From Ilumatobacteraceae bacterium (GTDB lineage Bacteria; Actinomycetota; Acidimicrobiia; Acidimicrobiales; Ilumatobacteraceae): a stretch of DNA of 8,716 bases. Below are positions 1 to 6,672 of the stretch, piece by piece (the first letter of the stretch is position 1; every line of letters starts with the position of its first letter). A model generated the notes under the pieces. That model saw only the letters and a program-made list of their open reading frames with translations. It was not told the origin of the DNA and did no database searches. A program made the translations under genes and the position numbers. The stretch covers positions 1-8,716 of the forward strand of contig SKFX01000034.1 in the NCBI GenBank assembly GCA_007117775.1. Reading direction: 5' to 3'.

Positions 1-738
1 GAGCGCGTCGACGGATCAGACGCCATCGCAGTGGACTACGACGATCGCGATCTGCGCAGCGAGGCACCCGACGGCATCATCTACCGACTGCCCGATGCAC
101 CGGTGGGCCGAGCCGCCTGGTTCAAGGGTGTCGAGCGATCCATCGTGGACCATCTGACGCGCGCGAAAGCCCTCGAGATCCCGGCCAACACCACCCTCAA
201 GCTGTGGGCGCGTATCGATGAGTCCGCTGAGGCGTTCGCCGAGCGCTGTGAACGCCGCGCCCGCGATGAAGCCGACCGTGAGGTGGCGGCACTGCGCGAT
301 AAATACGAACAGCGGGCCCTGAAACTGCGCGATCAGATCGAGGCCGCCGAGGATCAGGCAGAGGTCCTCGCCGAACAGGCCCGCGGCCGCCGCAACTCGG
401 AGTTGCTGTCGACGGCCGGTTCGATCCTCGGGGGCATCCTCGGCGGACGAAAGAACGCGGGGGCGATCCTCGGGACCACCCTCGGCAAGGCCGGTACTGC
501 GGCCGGGCGTCGCGGCACCACCGCCGCATCGCAGAAGCGCACCGCGGCCGCCGAGAACAAGGCGGCGCGTCTCACCGAGGACCTCGAACGCCTCGAGGCC
601 GAACTCACCGATGAGATCGAGTCGATCGGTGCGCGCTGGGCCGACGCAGCCGGTGACATCACGACCGCGTCGATCAAACTCCGCAAGGCCGATGTGCGCG
701 TCACCCAGATCTGCCTGGCGTGGATCCCGGTCCGCTGA
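1..738 (+). CDS. C-terminal part of a coiled-coil / glycine-rich protein, probably a HerA/DUF87-type ATPase tail (5' end outside window)
   Basis: The reading frame is open from base 1, so the gene almost certainly starts upstream; the GTG at 31 is just the first internal start codon and no Shine-Dalgarno sequence precedes it. Counting from that GTG, residues ~70-118 are a charged Ala/Glu/Arg-rich coiled coil, ~124-165 are rich in glycine with small-residue spacing (GSILGGILGG, then GAILGTTLGKAG), ~168-200 form a second coiled coil (ENKAARLTEDLERLEAEL), and the protein ends in a hydrophobic strand with the terminus LAWIPVR. From memory this layout, coiled coil, glycine-rich hinge, coiled coil and a final W-x-P, resembles the C-terminus of actinobacterial ATP-binding proteins of the HerA/DUF87 class. 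The ATPase domain itself would lie upstream and is not visible, so the family call is an inference. No enzymatic motif is present here. Confidence 0.6.
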   Translation, partial: ERVDGSDAIAVDYDDRDLRSEAPDGIIYRLPDAPVGRAAWFKGVERSIVDHLTRAKALEIPANTTLKLWARIDESAEAFAERCERRARDEADREVAALRDKYEQRALKLRDQIEAAEDQAEVLAEQARGRRNSELLSTAGSILGGILGGRKNAGAILGTTLGKAGTAAGRRGTTAASQKRTAAAENKAARLTEDLERLEAELTDEIESIGARWADAAGDITTASIKLRKADVRVTQICLAWIPVR

Positions 739-791
739 GGTGTGACCGAGTTCTCACGGCATTCGGGACCAATGGCCCCTGATCCACACCG

Positions 792-819
792 TTGCGCCGA
801 GCATAATTGTCCGTACAAA
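792..819 (+). promoter_or_regulatory. candidate promoter for the peroxiredoxin gene
   Basis: TTGCGC at 792-797 and TACAAA at 814-819 are separated by 16 bases and are the best sigma-70-like pair in the gap upstream of the peroxiredoxin. The -10 lies in the most AT-rich part of an otherwise GC-rich region. Transcription would start near 826-828 and give a leader of about 100 nt. Alternatives are CATAAT at 802-807 (good -10, no -35) and TTGTGC at 820-825 with TACGGT at 845-850 (19-base spacing). Match to consensus is only moderate. Confidence 0.35.
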
Positions 820-825
820 TTGTGC
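801..825. promoter_or_regulatory. imperfect palindrome, probable operator upstream of the peroxiredoxin gene
   Basis: The left arm GCATAATTGT (801-810) and right arm ACAAATTGTGC (815-825) are inverted copies around CCGT, differing by one base and one inserted A/T. The hexamer AATTGT also occurs as a direct repeat at 805-810 and 818-823. The element covers the candidate -10 region, a position suited to a repressor. It is not a recognisable OxyR, Fur or IdeR consensus. That it controls the peroxiredoxin is inferred from position. Confidence 0.45.
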
Positions 826-863
826 ATCGGGACCGTGGTGTCGATACGGTGACCACACGGCGC

Positions 864-915
864 CATCAGCACCGAACAACACCCCCAATCGCAACACCCC
901 CGACCACATCAGCAC
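864..915 (+). repeat. CA-rich, G-poor leader with nested short direct repeats
   Basis: CATCAGCAC occurs at 864-872 and again at 907-915. Nested between them, AACACCCCC occurs at 878-886 and 893-901, with a 15-base period. The stretch is almost free of G on the coding strand, so the transcript would be poorly structured. It sits just before the Shine-Dalgarno sequence of the peroxiredoxin. Confidence 0.5.
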
Positions 916-930
916 GGAAGCAGGACCATC

Positions 931-1557
931 ATGGGATTCCACCTCGGCGACACCGCCCCCGACTTCACCGCCATGACCACCGACGGAGAGATCACCTTCC
1001 CCGACTGGCAGGGTGACTCCTGGGTCGTGTTCTACAGCCATCCCGCAGACTTCACCCCGGTATGCACCACCGAGTTGGGTCGCACCGCTGCACTGATGAG
1101 CGAATTCTCGGCGCGCAACACCAAGCCGATCGCATTGTCCATCGACCCGATCGAGGACCACCACGCCTGGGCTCCCGATATCGGCGAGGTCACCGGTACC
1201 GCGCTCAACTTCCCGATCGTCGCCGATCCCGACCGTGCCATCGCGCAGTTGTACGACATGATCCATCCCGGTGAGGGCGACACCTCAACGGTGCGATCGG
1301 TCTTCGTGATCGACCCCGAGCACAAGATCCGCCTCATGCTGACCTACCCCAAGTCGGTGGGCCGCAACTTCGACGAGATCGTTCGGGTCATCGACGCCCT
1401 GCAGGCCACCGACCGCGATCCGATCGCCACGCCCGCAGACTGGCGTCCCGGCGACCGCGTCATCGTCTCGCTCGCCATGTCCACCGAGGACGCCAAAGAG
1501 CGCTTCGACAACGTCGAGGAGTTCAAGCCCTACCTGCGGTACGCCGACGCTCCCTGA
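931..1557 (+). CDS. 1-Cys peroxiredoxin (Prx6-type, AhpC/TSA family)
   Basis: This is a thiol peroxidase that reduces hydrogen peroxide and alkyl hydroperoxides in the cytoplasm. The 208-residue protein carries the peroxidatic motif PADFTPVC with P38, T42 and catalytic C45, and the supporting arginine R122 in TVRSVFVIDP. C45 is the only cysteine in the whole protein, so it must work by a 1-Cys mechanism with an external reductant. The C-terminal extension (about residues 160-208, including TPADWRPGDRVIVS and KPYLRY) is the Prx6-class dimerisation region, and the length is normal for that class. ATG 931 is preceded by AGGA at 922-925, five bases away. It is separated from both neighbours and seems to be transcribed on its own behind an operator-like palindrome. 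The family call is firm; the physiological reductant is unknown. Confidence 0.95.
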   Translation: MGFHLGDTAPDFTAMTTDGEITFPDWQGDSWVVFYSHPADFTPVCTTELGRTAALMSEFSARNTKPIALSIDPIEDHHAWAPDIGEVTGTALNFPIVADPDRAIAQLYDMIHPGEGDTSTVRSVFVIDPEHKIRLMLTYPKSVGRNFDEIVRVIDALQATDRDPIATPADWRPGDRVIVSLAMSTEDAKERFDNVEEFKPYLRYADAP

Positions 1558-1578
1558 GCCCTCTGAGCACAACGGCAC

Positions 1579-1600
1579 CGCTGAGCGCTCTCACTCGGCG
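1579..1600 (+). terminator. possible hairpin terminator after the peroxiredoxin gene
   Basis: CGCTGAG (1579-1585) can pair with CTCGGCG (1594-1600), giving 7 base pairs with one G-U wobble and an 8-base loop. It lies 22 bases past the peroxiredoxin stop. No T-run follows, so it is at best a non-canonical terminator of the kind frequent in high-GC actinobacteria. Confidence 0.3.
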
Positions 1601-1628
1601 CGTCAGACCGACTGGATAAGGTCGCTGC

Positions 1629-4600
1629 ATGTCCCGCTGGCGTGCCGAACCCGTGTCCCACGCCACCTGGTTCGCCGACCGGTTGAACCTGTGGGGCTGG
1701 AACGGTGAGCACACCGCCGACCGGGCCTGGCTGTATCGGGCCTTCAACCGCGACGTCACCACCGACCAACCTCAGTGGCCGTACGCACCGACCAGTTTCG
1801 GATCACTGGCACGGCTGTGGCTGGAACTCGACGATGACCATCACCTGTGGGCATCGTGTATCAGCCTGCGACCCGCCGCCGCAGCCACCTGGCTCGCGCC
1901 CACCCCGGCTGGCGTCTCGGACTCGATCGCCTGGATGGCCCGGGTGGCCGAACTCGCCCAGCAACTCGTCATCGCCCATCGGGTGGCACCGGTGCTCGAG
2001 ATCGACGGTGACGCCGATGCCATGAGTGCCACGGCGCGCTGGGGCGCGCTGGCTGGCCCCGAGATCGATCCACTGCTCGACGCACTCGACGCTGCGATGC
2101 CGGCGGTGATCGCAGCCGGACGCACCCCGATCATGGATCCGGGCACGATCGGTGGGATCGACACCCTCGGTGGCTCCGGTGACGACGGGTCGGCGGACCA
2201 GCCGATCCGAGCTGGCACCATCGTCGACCGCTTCGTCGACGACATCATCCGCACCCAGTTGGCCGCGAGACGGATCCGCCTCGATCTTCCCCGGCGACGC
2301 CACCCCACGACGACGGCGATCCGCTCGACATTCACCGCGCTCAGTCGCCCCGATCCGACGGTCGCCGTCTCGGATCGCAGCGCCCGCGACCATCTGATGG
2401 CGCTCGAGCGCACACTCGGTCGAGCCCGCCGCCGGGTGATCGGGGCCACCGAGTTGGTCCCGCAACTGCGCCTGGTGCCGCCACCGGATCCGTCCGAGCC
2501 CTGGGCGGTGGTCCTCGAGGTGGTCGACCTCGACGATCCGGGCCGATGGTGCAGTGCTGCTGAGATCTGGGAACGCACACCGGCTGCGATCGCACTCGCC
2601 ACCGACACCGACACCGGTCCACCCGACGATCGCGGGGTGCTCGATCGCCTCGACGCGCTCGGCACCGTGGTCCTCAGCGCTGCTGAATGCTGTGCTGCTG
2701 CGATCCGTCCCCTCGACGAATGGGCGGGCCAGGACCGACCGACCGAGGTCCTTATCAGCACCGATGACCTCGACGTGTTCTTGGAACAGGCCACCGAACA
2801 ACTCGGCGGACTCGGCATCGAGTTGCTCGGACCCGAGTTGCTGGTCAACACCACCCCGCGGGTACGCGGCGAGGCACGGCCGGCCCCCGCCGATGATCGG
2901 CGCAGCCATTTCGGCGCTGAGGCCGTCATCGACTGGTCGGTGAGCATCGACGGGCAACCGTTGTCAGAGACCGAGCTGGCGCGCGCCGTCGCGTCGGGAT
3001 CGACGCTGCTGCACACCGGCCACCGCTGGGTGCGTATCGACCCCGCCGTCTTGCGCCGTGCCCGCGCCCAACTCGAGCGACGACAGCAGCAGCCGCGCGC
3101 CAGCGCCACCGATCTGCTCAACTACCTCGACTCCGATGACCTCGAAGTGGTCCTCGATGCATCGCGTCCCGATGACCTCGGGTCATCGCTGTTCGGGCCG
3201 GATTGGATCGCAACCCTCTTCGGCGGCCTCGATGACGAACGCCTCGCCGAGGCCCCGGAACCCGAGGGATTCAAGGGCGCGCTGAGGCCCTATCAGCGCC
3301 GGGGTCTCGGATGGTTGGAGTTCTTGGCATCGATGGGTCTCGGTGGCTGTCTCGCCGATGATATGGGCCTCGGCAAGACCGCCACCGCGCTGGCGCACCT
3401 CTTGGCGCGACCCGGACCACACCTGGTGATCTGCCCGCTCAGCGTGGTCCACAACTGGGAGGCCGAGGCGGCGCGCTTCGCACCGTCACTGCAGGTGGAG
3501 GTCCACCACGGCAACGACCGCACCCTCAGTTCCACCGACGATGGCGCGGTGGCCGCCGATGTGGTCATCACCACCTATGGCCTGATCGCGCGCGATGTGG
3601 ATCTGCACTCCGTCAGATGGTCGACGGTCGTGATCGACGAGGCCCAGATGATCAAGAACCCCAACACCAAGGTGGCCCGGGCCACCCGAAGCCTCATCGC
3701 AGACCAGAAGGTGGCACTCACCGGCACCCCGGTGGAGAACCGGCTGGTGGAGTTGTGGTCGATCCTCGACACGGTGGTGCCCGGCCTGCTCGGATCCCAG
3801 CAGCGGTTCCGCGAGCGCTATGCCATGCCCATCGAGCGCTTCGGCAGCGAGTCGGTCGCAGAGCGACTCCGCACCCTGACCGGGCCGTTCGTCCTGCGCC
3901 GAACCAAGGCGGACCGACGCCTGGTGCCTGATCTGCCCGACAAGATCGAGCAGATCGCGTATGCGTCATTGACCCATGAACAAGCCGTGCTCTACGGCGA
4001 GGTCACCGATCAACTCCTGAATGAGGTCGACCACCTCGAGGGGATGCAGCGCCAGGGCCGAGTGCTGGCAGCACTCACCCGCCTCAAGCAGATCTGCAAT
4101 CATCCCGCCCATGCACTCGCCGATGGTTCACGACTCGACGGCCGCTCCGGCAAGCTCGAGCGTTTCGATGAACTGCTCGCAGACCTCCTCGGACTCGACG
4201 AGCGTGCGCTGGTCTTCACGCAGTTCACCGAGATGGGCGCACTGCTGCAGCGTCATCTCGCTGAGCGGTTCTCGATCACAGCCGAGTTCCTGCACGGTGG
4301 TGTCAGCCGCAGCCAGCGCCAGGCGATGATCAGTCGGTTCGACACCGGCGGCGGCCCACCGGTGCTGCTGCTGTCGCTCAAGGCCGGTGGCACCGGCCTC
4401 AACCTGACGACGGCCACTCAGGTCATCCACTATGACCGCTGGTGGAATCCCGCCGTCGAGGACCAGGCGACCGATCGGGCGTGGCGGATCGGCCAGCACC
4501 GGACCGTGCACGTACACAAACTGGTGTGTGAAGGCACGATCGAAGAACGCATCAGCACCGTGATCGACGACAAGCGGCGTCTCGCCGACACCGTCATCGG

Positions 4601-4751
4601 TTCAGCGGAGAACTGGCTCGCGGACCTCAACACCGACGAGCTGCGACGACTCGTGATGCTCGAACACCAACAGCCCAGCCCCACCGAGCGCCACCGCGCC
4701 CGACGCGCCGCTGCCGGTGTGGACCACGGTGTCAGAGGAGGTGCACGGTGA
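1629..4751 (+). CDS. Swi2/Snf2-family helicase-like ATPase (SF2, DEAQ box)
   Basis: This is an ATP-driven double-stranded-DNA translocase that remodels nucleoprotein; bacterial members are linked to repair or transcription, but the exact role is unknown. The protein has 1040 residues. Residues 1-540 form a large N-terminal part, Trp-rich at the start (LNLWGWNGE), with a segment at ~427-485 (AVIDWSVSIDGQPLSETELA) that resembles the SNF2-helicase-associated domain. The motor follows: motif I DDMGLGKT at 577-584 with K583, motif II DEAQ at 670-673, motif III TGTP at 698-701, FTQF at 863-866 in the second RecA lobe, AGGTGLNL at 919-926 and motif VI DRAWRIGQ at 949-956. All key residues look intact. 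The start ATG has AAGG at 1618-1621, seven bases upstream. The stop overlaps the GTG of the SWIM protein gene by four bases, so the two are translationally coupled. Family assignment is firm, specific function is not. Confidence 0.95.
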   Translation: MSRWRAEPVSHATWFADRLNLWGWNGEHTADRAWLYRAFNRDVTTDQPQWPYAPTSFGSLARLWLELDDDHHLWASCISLRPAAAATWLAPTPAGVSDSIAWMARVAELAQQLVIAHRVAPVLEIDGDADAMSATARWGALAGPEIDPLLDALDAAMPAVIAAGRTPIMDPGTIGGIDTLGGSGDDGSADQPIRAGTIVDRFVDDIIRTQLAARRIRLDLPRRRHPTTTAIRSTFTALSRPDPTVAVSDRSARDHLMALERTLGRARRRVIGATELVPQLRLVPPPDPSEPWAVVLEVVDLDDPGRWCSAAEIWERTPAAIALATDTDTGPPDDRGVLDRLDALGTVVLSAAECCAAAIRPLDEWAGQDRPTEVLISTDDLDVFLEQATEQLGGLGIELLGPELLVNTTPRVRGEARPAPADDRRSHFGAEAVIDWSVSIDGQPLSETELARAVASGSTLLHTGHRWVRIDPAVLRRARAQLERRQQQPRASATDLLNYLDSDDLEVVLDASRPDDLGSSLFGPDWIATLFGGLDDERLAEAPEPEGFKGALRPYQRRGLGWLEFLASMGLGGCLADDMGLGKTATALAHLLARPGPHLVICPLSVVHNWEAEAARFAPSLQVEVHHGNDRTLSSTDDGAVAADVVITTYGLIARDVDLHSVRWSTVVIDEAQMIKNPNTKVARATRSLIADQKVALTGTPVENRLVELWSILDTVVPGLLGSQQRFRERYAMPIERFGSESVAERLRTLTGPFVLRRTKADRRLVPDLPDKIEQIAYASLTHEQAVLYGEVTDQLLNEVDHLEGMQRQGRVLAALTRLKQICNHPAHALADGSRLDGRSGKLERFDELLADLLGLDERALVFTQFTEMGALLQRHLAERFSITAEFLHGGVSRSQRQAMISRFDTGGGPPVLLLSLKAGGTGLNLTTATQVIHYDRWWNPAVEDQATDRAWRIGQHRTVHVHKLVCEGTIEERISTVIDDKRRLADTVIGSAENWLADLNTDELRRLVMLEHQQPSPTERHRARRAAAGVDHGVRGGAR
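4734..4741 (+). promoter_or_regulatory. strong Shine-Dalgarno sequence deciding the SWIM gene start
   Basis: AGAGGAGG ends six bases before the GTG at 4748 and lies inside the last codons of the Snf2 gene. It includes the full AGGAGG core, the best ribosome site in the window, and supports GTG 4748 as the true start despite the 4-base overlap. Confidence 0.75.
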
Positions 4752-5419
4752 GCGCACCGCGGCGGCCCATCGGCCGTCAGCACCCCGGCACGATCCCAGC
4801 CACCCGACTCCGGGTGCTGACCGCCGAGATCGCCGATCCGGTGCAGTTGCGATACGGCAAACTGCTCTTCGCGGACGAAGCGGTGGTGGATATCACCACG
4901 ATCGACGGGGCACTGGTGGTCATGGTCCAGGGTTCAGCCCCCGAGGCGTACCGCGTCGAGTTGTTCAACGCCACCGCCGGCACGGTGCCGGATCGGACGC
5001 GGCTGTCATGGCGATGCAGCTGTCACCGTGGCGAGCGCGTCGCGTGCAAACACGTCGTCACGGCGATCTTCTCCGCAGCTGACCAGATCACGCTCGATCC
5101 GGGTCTGATCGATCGCTGGGGTGATCAGGCCGCGCTCGCCGACGACAACGATGCAGATGGTGACGCCGACGAGCGCGTCGCCATCGGGATCGATGATGGA
5201 CCGATCGATGGCGAACCGGTCGCGCACCGACCGGTCGAGATCCCGAGACCGGCATTCGATCCGATCGGCCATCTCGTCCAGCTGCGGGCACCACTGCCCG
5301 AGATCACCGCCTTGGAACCAATCGATATCGCCGCCATGATCATCGGAGGCGATGATGGACTCGTGGACGAGTCCTCGCTGCGCACGGTGCTGAATCAGAC
5401 CTTGGGACATCTGCAATGA
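4748..5419 (+). CDS. SWIM zinc-finger protein, partner of the Snf2 ATPase
   Basis: A 223-residue protein with a SWIM zinc-binding motif CxCx7CxH formed by C90, C92, C100 and H102 (WRCSCHRGERVACKH). SWIM domains bind zinc and are thought to contact DNA or protein partners; the name comes from SWI2/SNF2 and MuDR. Residues 25-85 (beta-rich, YGKLLFADEAVVDIT onward) are the usual lead-in to the finger. After it comes an acidic linker at ~130-165 (DDNDADGDADE) and a C-terminal region without recognisable motifs. It overlaps the Snf2 gene by four bases (GTGA) and the downstream HAD gene by four bases (ATGA). Separate SWIM proteins encoded beside Snf2 ATPases are a recurrent bacterial arrangement, so a two-component complex is likely. 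What it binds is unknown. Confidence 0.9.
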   Translation: MSAPRRPIGRQHPGTIPATRLRVLTAEIADPVQLRYGKLLFADEAVVDITTIDGALVVMVQGSAPEAYRVELFNATAGTVPDRTRLSWRCSCHRGERVACKHVVTAIFSAADQITLDPGLIDRWGDQAALADDNDADGDADERVAIGIDDGPIDGEPVAHRPVEIPRPAFDPIGHLVQLRAPLPEITALEPIDIAAMIIGGDDGLVDESSLRTVLNQTLGHLQ

Positions 5420-6246
5420 GCCACGCCGGACCGGACTGCGACGTCGATCGCATCGCACTCGTGGCCATCGACCTCGACGGCACGCTGTTGCAGCCCGATG
5501 GCACGATCACCGATCGGGCGCTCGATGCGCTCGCAGCGGCCCGTCGGGCCGGAATCGTGATCGTCGCCGCCACGGGACGGCCGCCGATGATGCTCGGCGG
5601 CGTCACCGATCGCATCGGACATCTGCTCGACTACGCGGTCGGCTCGAATGGCACCATGGTGGCGAAGTTCCCGGGAGCCGAACTGATGCGTCTGGTCGGC
5701 TTCCCGGCCGCACGGGCGCGCTCGGCGATCGAGACGCTGCGCGCCCATGACCCGGCATTCGGCTTCGCGCTGGCGACCGATACCGGCTTCGCCCATGAGC
5801 CCGGCTTCGCCGAGCGGATGCCGGTCGATCTCGGATCCGAACCCGTCGACGATGTCCTCGGACTCGACGGCGACGAGGCCTACAAGTTGATGGTCTTCCA
5901 CCCCGCCATCGGCGCCCACCGGCTCGTGGAGGAACTGCCGGTGATCCTCGGCGAGACGCTCACGGTCAGCCATATGGGCGCCGATGCCGCCGAATTGGGC
6001 CCAGCCGATGTCGACAAGGGCACCGGGGTGGCGTGGCTGTGCGAACAGATCGGTGTCGAGGCCGATGCGGTGCTGGCCGTCGGTGATGACTGGAACGATC
6101 TCACGATGCTGGCGTGGGCCGGATGGGGGGTGGCCGTCGCCAATGCCGAGGCCCGCGTCCGCGAACGCGCCGATCAGGTCATCGGTGCCAATACCGACGA
6201 TGCGGTGGCCGAGATGATCGAGGCCCTCGTCGAACAGCGCATCTGA
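5416..6246 (+). CDS. HAD-superfamily phosphatase, Cof / class IIB type
   Basis: A Mg-dependent phosphohydrolase of 276 residues, a normal length for Cof-type HAD proteins, which dephosphorylate sugar phosphates, nucleotides or flavin precursors. All four HAD motifs are visible: motif I DLDGT with nucleophile D19 and acid/base D21, motif II T53 in ATGRP, motif III K201 in VDKGTG, and motif IV GDDWND with D224 and D228. The long insert between motifs II and III (about residues 80-190) fits the class IIB cap. The ATG overlaps the SWIM gene stop as ATGA, with GGGA at 5404-5407 eight bases upstream, so it is translationally coupled to the helicase unit. Substrate cannot be told from sequence. It may simply be a housekeeping enzyme caught in the operon or a functional partner; nothing here decides. 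Confidence 0.93.
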   Translation: MSHAGPDCDVDRIALVAIDLDGTLLQPDGTITDRALDALAAARRAGIVIVAATGRPPMMLGGVTDRIGHLLDYAVGSNGTMVAKFPGAELMRLVGFPAARARSAIETLRAHDPAFGFALATDTGFAHEPGFAERMPVDLGSEPVDDVLGLDGDEAYKLMVFHPAIGAHRLVEELPVILGETLTVSHMGADAAELGPADVDKGTGVAWLCEQIGVEADAVLAVGDDWNDLTMLAWAGWGVAVANAEARVRERADQVIGANTDDAVAEMIEALVEQRI

Positions 6247-6253
6247 TACGTGG

Positions 6254-6271
6254 CCGGGCCATGCGGTCCGG
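6254..6271. terminator. hairpin between convergent genes, possible bidirectional terminator
   Basis: CCGGGCC (6254-6260) and GGTCCGG (6265-6271) pair over 7 bases with one G-U wobble around an ATGC loop. It fills the 27-base gap between the HAD stop and the hspR stop, the expected place for a terminator serving both strands. Neither side has a T-run, so it is not a canonical intrinsic terminator. Confidence 0.4.
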
Positions 6272-6273
6272 AC

Positions 6274-6672
6274 TCAGTCAGCCGTGGGGAATCGCGTCCG
6301 TTCGCCGAAGATCGCCACCGCCTGGCGCAACGGCACCAGATCGCGGCGTTGCCGTCGTTCGGCCTCGGTGTGGACCCGGTCGAGTTGTTCGCGCGCCGCA
6401 TCGAGTTCGGCGCGCAGCTTCGCGTTCTCATCCTCTAAGCGCATGACGCGCTTGATCCCCTCGAGGTTCATCCCCTGTTCAGCGAGTTCGGAGATCCGAC
6501 GCAGGATCTCAAGGTCACGCTCGCTGTAGCGGCGGCTGCCACCTTGGGTGCGCGCCGGGCGCACGAGGCCGCGCTGTTCGTAGATCCGCAGCGTCTGGGG
6601 GTGCATCCCCGACAGTTCGGCCGCCACCGAGATCACGTACACCGCCTTGGTCTTGCGCGATTCGGTGCTCAT
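6274..6672 (-). CDS. hspR: HspR, MerR-family heat-shock repressor
   Basis: HspR represses the dnaK operon (and often clpB) by binding HAIR inverted repeats; in actinobacteria DnaK acts as its co-repressor, forming a feedback loop. The protein has 132 residues. The MerR winged helix-turn-helix spans ~12-75, with the HspR signature YVISVAAELSGMHPQTLRIYE followed by RGLVRPARTQGGSRRYS. A Leu/Glu/Arg coiled coil (~72-110) serves dimerisation. There are no cysteines for metal sensing, unlike classic MerR. It is the last gene of the operon; its ATG overlaps the dnaJ stop by four bases and has GAGGAG (complement of 6679-6684) six bases upstream. The HAIR site itself should lie upstream of dnaK, beyond the window. 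Context and signature together make the call strong. Confidence 0.95.
   Translation of the reverse strand: MSTESRKTKAVYVISVAAELSGMHPQTLRIYEQRGLVRPARTQGGSRRYSERDLEILRRISELAEQGMNLEGIKRVMRLEDENAKLRAELDAAREQLDRVHTEAERRQRRDLVPLRQAVAIFGERTRFPTAD

Noticed and set aside
739..790. Terminator for the first gene, such as GGTGTG (739-744) with CACACC (785-790), or GGGACC/GGCCCC at 765-779
   Set aside because: The first pairing has a 40-base loop, the second contains an A-C mismatch and a 3-base loop, and neither is followed by T residues.
2586..2593. GCGATCGC, resembling the cyanobacterial HIP1 palindrome
   Set aside because: The octamer is only occasional here while plain GATC is enriched in all contexts, and the gene content is actinobacterial.
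1803..3121. Long minus-strand open frames (384 and 426 codons) inside the Snf2 gene
   Set aside because: They are antisense shadows of a high-GC gene: compositionally biased Arg/Ser/Gly-rich products without any recognisable motif, while the plus frame encodes a clear protein.
1629..6246. Snf2-SWIM unit as a phage-defence system
   Set aside because: Snf2 helicases do occur in defence systems, but there is no nuclease, methyltransferase or other effector beside it and the flanks are housekeeping genes, so defence is not supported by this window.
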